Shown: piece after piece, positions 45,501 through 49,713 of the stretch
Layout: each line of letters opens with the position of its first letter
Numbering within the stretch: position 1 is the stretch's first letter
Assembly: GCA_902596775.1 (NCBI GenBank)
Contig: CACJVE010000013.1
Coordinates: 1-49,713, forward strand
Direction of reading: 5' to 3'
DNA length: 49,713 nucleotides
From: an uncultured SAR92 cluster bacterium
Lineage (GTDB): Bacteria > Pseudomonadota > Gammaproteobacteria > Pseudomonadales > Porticoccaceae
Position numbers and translations under genes: made by a program
Notes under the pieces: generated by a model
What the model was told of the DNA's origin: nothing
Database searches by the model: none
The model's input: the letters and a program-made list of their open reading frames with translations, nothing else

Positions 45501-46346
45501 GTCAAGTGATAAACTAATATTAAAAGTCTTTGCTTCGAGGCATAGTTTTTTTATCCTCTGATATAATTTTTTCATGACAGTGGATTCATGCCTGAATTCA
45601 TAACGATTATGCAAAGCAGAGAGTTTTACTGAGATACCATCATTTTCTTCAACTGATTTTCCTGGGGCACTAAATCGACCAATTCTTTTTATCGCATCTG
45701 AGTAGGCTTCGAAATAATTTATTGAATCGTTCTCAGTTCGAGATCCCTCACCAAGCATATCGAATGAAAAAAGTGATTTTTTAGTTTTTGCCGAAATTGC
45801 ATCATCAATTGTTTGTCCTAAAACATATTGATTGGCCATTATTTTCATCGCTTTAAAAATTGCTTTTCGAATTATAGGTTCACCCAATTTTGCGCTGAAT
45901 TGCTTCAACCAACTTTTTGTCGAAGATTGAATTTCATTATCTAATTCAACAATATATCCTGTTAACATTAGTCCCCAAGTAGAAGCATTTACGAAAATAG
46001 ATTTCGAGCCCCCAACATGGTTGACCCAATTTCCAGACTTTATTTTTTCGGCTATCAAACGGTCCGCGGTCCTATTGTCGGGAATACGGAGCAGAGATTC
46101 TGCAACACACATAAGAGCAACACCCTCCTGGTTTGATAATCCAAATTCCATCAGAAAAGCATCTAGCATATTGTGCCTTGACTTATCTTTTCTGCAATTT
46201 TCAATCAAGGTTAAGGCGGTTCTTTCCACTGATTTTTTTTGTATGTTTGAGAGATATTTTTCTGAAGCAAGCTCGCGCACTGCTTTTTCTTCTTGCAAAT
46301 AAACTGAGTTTCTTATTTGTTTTCTTAAGGCTTGGCTATCTTGCAT
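42588..46346 (-). CDS. putA: Bifunctional proline dehydrogenase / 1-pyrroline-5-carboxylate dehydrogenase
   Basis: 1252 aa. It oxidises proline to glutamate in two steps. There is no N-terminal ribbon-helix-helix DNA-binding domain, so it should not autoregulate as E. coli PutA does. Residues about 60-190 form an arm/helical domain. The FAD barrel (about 200-490) has RLVKGAYWD with Lys346. The aldehyde dehydrogenase domain has SPWNFPLAIFTGQ, ETGGQN and catalytic Cys816 (SAGQRCSS). A tail of about 250 residues follows the dehydrogenase domain, as in long PutAs with a C-terminal ALDH-superfamily domain. It follows alr by 24 bp. Confidence 0.95.
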   Translation of the reverse strand: MQDSQALRKQIRNSVYLQEEKAVRELASEKYLSNIQKKSVERTALTLIENCRKDKSRHNMLDAFLMEFGLSNQEGVALMCVAESLLRIPDNRTADRLIAEKIKSGNWVNHVGGSKSIFVNASTWGLMLTGYIVELDNEIQSSTKSWLKQFSAKLGEPIIRKAIFKAMKIMANQYVLGQTIDDAISAKTKKSLFSFDMLGEGSRTENDSINYFEAYSDAIKRIGRFSAPGKSVEENDGISVKLSALHNRYEFRHESTVMKKLYQRIKKLCLEAKTFNISLSLDAEESARLDLAMQIFENLSREPELDGWDGLGFVLQSYLKRAPLVLKWLDALASETNQKFMIRLVKGAYWDTEIKRAQEKGLKEYPVYTRKVNTDACYHYCTHLLSLNQGTLYPQFATHNAYTMALIAEIFKNQNFEFQRLHGMGVALFDEMQRVYLPSLKARVYAPVGDHNDLLPYLVRRLLENGANSSFVNRFLDDKEPATKLVEDPIKKISELKEYRNSEIKLPHEIFLNSETKRLNSCGLDTQNFNDFHSIKLIHKQMKNKFFDANSIINGEICYNPRITQKSSFDNREIGSWSSASTKDIRSIAKLCNSSSQEISKKSKLQRIQSLKKMAHLLETKALELSYILGVEAGRTIDDALDEVREASDFCRYYARQAEIHSREQFIEKEAIGIFLCISPWNFPLAIFTGQIAAALAMGNIVIAKPAEQTPQIAFRTVELFYASGIPKSALNLLLGDGVMASKLIGSNLNLSGIAFTGSNDTAYEIQLNMLKKKDSIAFIAETGGQNCMIVDSTALPEQVIDDVLASAFSSAGQRCSSLRVLYLQEEVAEKVIDMLTGALESLEIGDPLDIKTDIGPLIDDHAAKKVRSHIRKMTRSAKLISKKENRGIINKASFVQPHIFELKHISQLSKEIFGPVLHVIRYKQENIEDVINQINSTGYFLTLGVHSRIKAFGDYIFNNTHHGNYYINRDMIGATVGVNPFGGSLLSGTGPKAGGPNYLRAFSKKRLLNKHSLIQEDSYLNKPMLDEQESDNIIDGLLETLDYWSKLSPSQRLETPLSMRMPKSQKNNIEYIKSNIDLPIKLSSPTGESNHLFYGSRGIILFLLSPDMNESDVVKNIFLSLVCGCAIILISDKNLSDMCSKIIKDFDVFAKGQKLVIYLDYSQVKSLIQNKNILNIMMDDRLKISSYIREEFARRKYGILNVINPLDSSQEVTTDWLLGLVLERTKTENLVASGGNTQLFNLSDDSNVIAV

Positions 46347-46370
46347 GGTTAACTTACTGATTTCAAAACT

Positions 46371-47468
46371 TCAGTTTATGTAAAACCTCGGGACTCTTGA
46401 TGTTATTCTAGATAAAAGTTCCCAACCGATTGAATCACAATATTTTGCGATTTTATTTACAGGCAAATCATGACCCCATAAGACAACATCATCACCTATA
46501 CTAACTTCACAGACATCTGTCACGTCGATTGTAATCATATCCATGGAGACTTTTCCAACTAATGGACAAGTTTTATTATTTACTAGAGTTGGGGTACCAT
46601 TTTTTGCATTACGAGGATAGCCGTCAGCATATCCGACCGTAACAGTTGCTATTTTTGTCTTTCTTTTAGCTGTCCAATTTTGTCCATATCCAACAGACTC
46701 TCCAGCACTTATAGTTCTAATTGATATGATCTTAGATTTAAAGTCCATTGCAGGCTCTAACAACTTTTCAGTCTCATGCGAATGCATAAATGGAGAATTA
46801 CCAAACAGTAAATATCCTGGTCTCTCCCAATCACGATGTGAATCGACCCATCCCAGTAACCCCGCGGAATTCGATAATGATTCCTCGTATATACTTGTGT
46901 CTGATTTGATATTTGAAATGTGTTTATCAAATCTATCTATCTGAATTTGGGTAAAGTTGGAGCTTAAGTCATCTGCATTGGCAAAATGTGATGCGATAAC
47001 AATTGGTTTTTTGACATTAGTTGATGACTCGAGAATTTTAATATTCTCATAAATGCTATTTTGTTGAAATCCCAGTCTATGCATGCCGGTGTCAATACCG
47101 AACCAAATTTTTATCGGGGTTGATATTTTTGCAGACAAAAGTGCATCAACATGAAACTTATTTTCAACCATTAACCAAAAATTTTTTTCACTCGCGACTT
47201 GAAGTTCATCCTCGGTGAATAAGCCCTCCATGAGTAGAATTGGGTTTTCAATACCAGCGTTTCGTATTGAAATAGCTTCTTCGATGCAAGCGACGCCAAA
47301 TGCTTCAGTGGAGTCTGATAATGTTTTTGCAATTTCAATAAGACCATGGCCATATGCATTTGCCTTGATTACAGATACAAACTTGGAGGTTGGGGCAAGT
47401 GAATTAGCTAATGCCAGATTATTTTTTATTGCTTGCCTGTTTACTATTACCTTTGTCGGCCTGCTCAT
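46371..47468 (-). CDS. alr: Alanine racemase
   Basis: 365 aa from the ATG at 47466-47468, with AAAAGG upstream; a TTG two codons earlier (47474) is possible. PLP enzyme interconverting L- and D-alanine. The PLP Lys is Lys35 in IKANAYGHG. The second catalytic residue, Tyr, is in ESVGYGQNW. VDVTDV and ISMDMITID-type C-terminal-domain segments (written in part) are also present. The context (D-amino-acid aminotransferase directly upstream, PutA downstream) favours a catabolic DadX-type role, but cell-wall supply cannot be excluded. Confidence 0.94.
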   Translation of the reverse strand: MSRPTKVIVNRQAIKNNLALANSLAPTSKFVSVIKANAYGHGLIEIAKTLSDSTEAFGVACIEEAISIRNAGIENPILLMEGLFTEDELQVASEKNFWLMVENKFHVDALLSAKISTPIKIWFGIDTGMHRLGFQQNSIYENIKILESSTNVKKPIVIASHFANADDLSSNFTQIQIDRFDKHISNIKSDTSIYEESLSNSAGLLGWVDSHRDWERPGYLLFGNSPFMHSHETEKLLEPAMDFKSKIISIRTISAGESVGYGQNWTAKRKTKIATVTVGYADGYPRNAKNGTPTLVNNKTCPLVGKVSMDMITIDVTDVCEVSIGDDVVLWGHDLPVNKIAKYCDSIGWELLSRITSRVPRFYIN

Positions 47469-47479
47469 AATCAAACCTT

Positions 47480-48337
47480 TTAGTAGTCGTACTTATGCTT
47501 TGTGAAAAGTTTTTGAGCTTCTACCCAAATATCGCCAATCATTCCATTCCCCACTGGGCGACCATCAATTTTAATGACGGGACCGATTTCTTTGGTTGAG
47601 CTTGTAATCCATATTTCGTCTGCATTATTGACTTCATCCATGTGGACAACTCTCTCTTGAATATCTAGATTGCTATGTTTTTTAAGAATATCAATCAATA
47701 AATTTCTGGTGATGCCGGGTAGCAGTTGATTATCGAGAGGTGGAGTAGAAATTACACGATTTTTGACTATAAAAACATTACATGCCGCGGCTTCAGTGAG
47801 TTCGTGTCTGTCATTATATAAAATTGTTTCATCATCACCATTTTCGTGACCATATTGAAAGTGGAGAACATTGCCGAGTAATGCTGTGGATTTTATGTGA
47901 CATCTTTGCCATCGAAGATCTTCCGCTGTGGAAACGCTGAATGTTTTTGCTGAACCTTTATCAGAGGAGGGTGAAGCTCCAATTTCAAACGCAAAACCAA
48001 ATACTGTTGGCTTCACGTTTTCAGGAAAAGCATGATACCTTTTAATATCAGCTCCTCTGCTGACTTGAAGGTATAACCCAAGATTTCCATTTCCGTTTTG
48101 GTTGCACAATTCGTCGCATATTGACTTCCACTTTTCATGAGACCAACCTAATTGGAGATTTATCCCCTCTAAGCCAGTTCTCATTCGATCCAGATGAGCG
48201 TTGAATCCGAGAAGCTTGCCGTGATAAGAAGGCACAACCTCGTATATCCCATCTCCAAAAAGAAATCCTCTGTCTAATGGTGATATTTTAGCTTGCTCCA
48301 ATGGCAAAAAGTTATCATTTAAAAATGCGATGCTCAT
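47480..48337 (-). CDS. dat: D-amino-acid aminotransferase (class IV)
   Basis: 285 aa, fold-type IV PLP aminotransferase. The likely reaction is D-alanine + 2-oxoglutarate to pyruvate + D-glutamate. PLP Lys149 is in CHIKSTALLGN. The segment VSRGADIKRYHAFP carries the Arg and His typical of D-amino-acid over branched-chain aminotransferases. RGFLFGDGIYEVVP and LPGITRNLL are family motifs. GGAAAG precedes the ATG. It lies 12 bp upstream of alr, and a 144-bp gap with no gene separates it from the fusion gene. Confidence 0.9.
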   Translation of the reverse strand: MSIAFLNDNFLPLEQAKISPLDRGFLFGDGIYEVVPSYHGKLLGFNAHLDRMRTGLEGINLQLGWSHEKWKSICDELCNQNGNGNLGLYLQVSRGADIKRYHAFPENVKPTVFGFAFEIGASPSSDKGSAKTFSVSTAEDLRWQRCHIKSTALLGNVLHFQYGHENGDDETILYNDRHELTEAAACNVFIVKNRVISTPPLDNQLLPGITRNLLIDILKKHSNLDIQERVVHMDEVNNADEIWITSSTKEIGPVIKIDGRPVGNGMIGDIWVEAQKLFTKHKYDY

Positions 48338-48481
48338 TTCTTTCCTTAGATAAAGATTAGGGTCTGATCATGCTACAAGTAGTTTAAGCCTGCAAATGAA
48401 TATAAGCTTAAATTACTGCTAAACAGAATAAAATTAAGAATATTTTCTCGTGTAGGAAAATAATTGCAATATTTTTTTCTG

Positions 48482-49713
48482 TTAGCAAAGACGGGATAAT
48501 TTTTTTAGATTGTCTATGACTAATTCGCTTTCTTTGGGACTAAAACCATCCTCTGTGATCGAGGATTCACCACTTACACCGTCTACGGCACCCAGAGAGC
48601 AGAGTAATTTCAATATTTTTTCATTATTCCAATCTTCAAACAGATTTTTGTTGTTTATTACTGAAAGAATTGCAAGAAGACCATGTGCTGCCCAATTTGA
48701 CACATCAGCGACTAAGAGTTCGTCACAAGTTGTTGAGGATGGCTTTATATTTAGATCATATAGATGTGATTCTACATTGCCCATTCCGATCTCGTTACCA
48801 CCATCTCCTATGGAAATTTTTGCACATCTCGCATTTTCAAAGAATGAGTCAAAGTTTGCACACTTTTCTGAGATATCAACTCCTCTCATATTATAATACC
48901 GTCCATCTTTATTCTTCCCAGGTCGCTCTATCGACATAACTAATGATGGATTATATTTATTGATTAATTCCAATGATGAGTCATCACCAGGTGTTATTTC
49001 AATTGCATTGAATTTGTGTTTTATAGCATCAAAAAGAGGATTGTCACATACAATATATGGCTCGCCTCCCATAACTTTGATGCTCTTATAGATTGCTATT
49101 GCACCAAGTGGTCCGTCTGTCTCAAAACTTCCATTTACAGGAAAACCTGTTCCAATGAACACTAATCGATGATTTTTATTTAATAATTTTGCTGCTCTAA
49201 AATAAGCATCTTTAGGCAGAAATTCACTAATCAGTGACATGCCCCTGCAATTCTTTTTCACTAATAATTTTTGTACCTGTAACGCAAGAGTTCTAATGTC
49301 AATTTTTGGAATATTTTTACTGATTCGAAAATATCTAAGTGAGAGTAGATTATGCGCCTCCTCTTTAGAAATAAGCTGGAAATTTATTTTATCTCCTTGA
49401 TTTAGTTGAGATAATTTATCTAAATCATCAGAAATGATAGATCCAATTTTAGGATAGCCTCCAATAGTTTGCCTATCATTCATTAGAATTATGGGTTGAC
49501 CATCTTGAGGAATTTGAATGGCTCCAAGACAAATTCCTTCTGATAGCATATTAGTTATTGATGATTGTATTTTTCGACCTAAAATTCGAATGCCCATTCG
49601 GTCATTGCGCTCTGATATCTCATATTCAGAGTTGAAAAAAATGTCCTTCTGATCATTTGAGAAATTTTCAGATTGATATCCTAAAACTACTCGTATTGTT
49701 GAGACACTCCTCA
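48482..49713 (-). CDS. 5-oxoprolinase subunit C (PxpC/KipA)-DUF4392 (D-glutamate cyclase-like) fusion, 5' end cut by window edge
   Basis: About 410 residues are visible, open to the right edge; the true start lies outside. An in-frame ATG at 49595-49597 is internal. The N-terminal part is the C-terminal portion of a PxpC/KipA domain: IRVVLGYQ, ERNDRMGIRI, DGQPIILMNDRQTIGGYP, and a DKINFQLIS end. About 35-40 residues further on begins a DUF4392 domain: FIGTGFPVNGSFETDGPLGA, PSLVMSIERPGKNKDGRYYN (quoted as separate pieces), GIGDGGNEIGMGN-like ISIGDGGNEIGMGN, and GVDISEK. DUF4392 occurs in the human D-glutamate cyclase. Neighbouring dat makes D-glutamate, fitting this role. Domain order and metabolic role are inferred. 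Confidence 0.85.
   Translation of the reverse strand, partial: RSVSTIRVVLGYQSENFSNDQKDIFFNSEYEISERNDRMGIRILGRKIQSSITNMLSEGICLGAIQIPQDGQPIILMNDRQTIGGYPKIGSIISDDLDKLSQLNQGDKINFQLISKEEAHNLLSLRYFRISKNIPKIDIRTLALQVQKLLVKKNCRGMSLISEFLPKDAYFRAAKLLNKNHRLVFIGTGFPVNGSFETDGPLGAIAIYKSIKVMGGEPYIVCDNPLFDAIKHKFNAIEITPGDDSSLELINKYNPSLVMSIERPGKNKDGRYYNMRGVDISEKCANFDSFFENARCAKISIGDGGNEIGMGNVESHLYDLNIKPSSTTCDELLVADVSNWAAHGLLAILSVINNKNLFEDWNNEKILKLLCSLGAVDGVSGESSITEDGFSPKESELVIDNLKKLSRLC

Noticed and set aside
1-49713. tRNA, rRNA, CRISPR arrays, transposases or phage genes
   Set aside because: None was recognised by reading; a covariance-model or repeat search could still find a small RNA that I cannot see.

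Overview
The window looks like a chromosome segment of a low-GC, probably marine, gammaproteobacterium. I infer this from gammaproteobacterial-type gene families (TesB, an MltC-like transglycosylase, a YhhQ-type queuosine-precursor transporter, a UPF0145 protein, class III alcohol dehydrogenase with S-formylglutathione hydrolase), AT-rich intergenic DNA and tight gene packing. No rRNA, tRNA, CRISPR array, transposase or phage gene was recognised. TTG and GTG starts with good ribosome-binding sites are frequent. Two further genes appear to start at ATT and ATA.

Layout. (1) 1-5.3 kb is an accessory-looking patch: the edge of an epimerase gene, a chimeric monooxygenase/epimerase ORF, three uncharacterised proteins, a frameshifted SRAP (YedK) gene and a glycerophosphodiesterase, punctuated by four copies of a short palindromic repeat. 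(2) 5.4-14.1 kb holds UDP-glucose dehydrogenase, hydrolases, a methyltransferase, a haloalkane-dehalogenase-like protein, two crotonase-fold enzymes, a membrane zinc peptidase, the queuosine-precursor transporter, a small DUF1145-like gene with an apparent ATT start, and a MAPEG protein. (3) 14.3-31.5 kb is a one-carbon oxidation island: glutathione-dependent formaldehyde oxidation (frmA, fghA), NAD-dependent molybdenum formate dehydrogenase (fdsGBA, fdhD, fdsD), then a molybdenum-cofactor set (moaC, moaD, moaE, mobA, moeB, moaB, moeA, moaA). A divergent sulfatase / DUF5916 pair sits between the formate dehydrogenase and cofactor blocks. An iron-type alcohol dehydrogenase follows the cofactor genes. 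(4) 32.7-41.0 kb carries acyl-CoA chemistry: two thioesterases, an MltC-like transglycosylase, three acyl-CoA dehydrogenases and two MDR-family oxidoreductases. (5) 41.0-49.7 kb carries a UPF0145 protein and then a minus-strand run, in transcription order: a 5-oxoprolinase-subunit-C/DUF4392 fusion (cut by the window edge), a D-amino-acid aminotransferase, alanine racemase, bifunctional proline dehydrogenase PutA, a PlsC-like acyltransferase and a DedA protein.

How the genes work together. Region 3 could take formaldehyde via S-hydroxymethylglutathione and formate to CO2 and NADH, and build the enzyme's own molybdenum cofactor from GTP. Region 5 is best read as D-alanine / D-glutamate / 5-oxoproline / proline metabolism converging on glutamate. 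Its fusion protein joins part of a 5-oxoprolinase to a D-glutamate-cyclase-like domain, and is the most novel item I see. Other notable items are the two non-canonical start codons, the A8-tract frameshift in the SRAP gene, the chimeric ORF and the repeat family.
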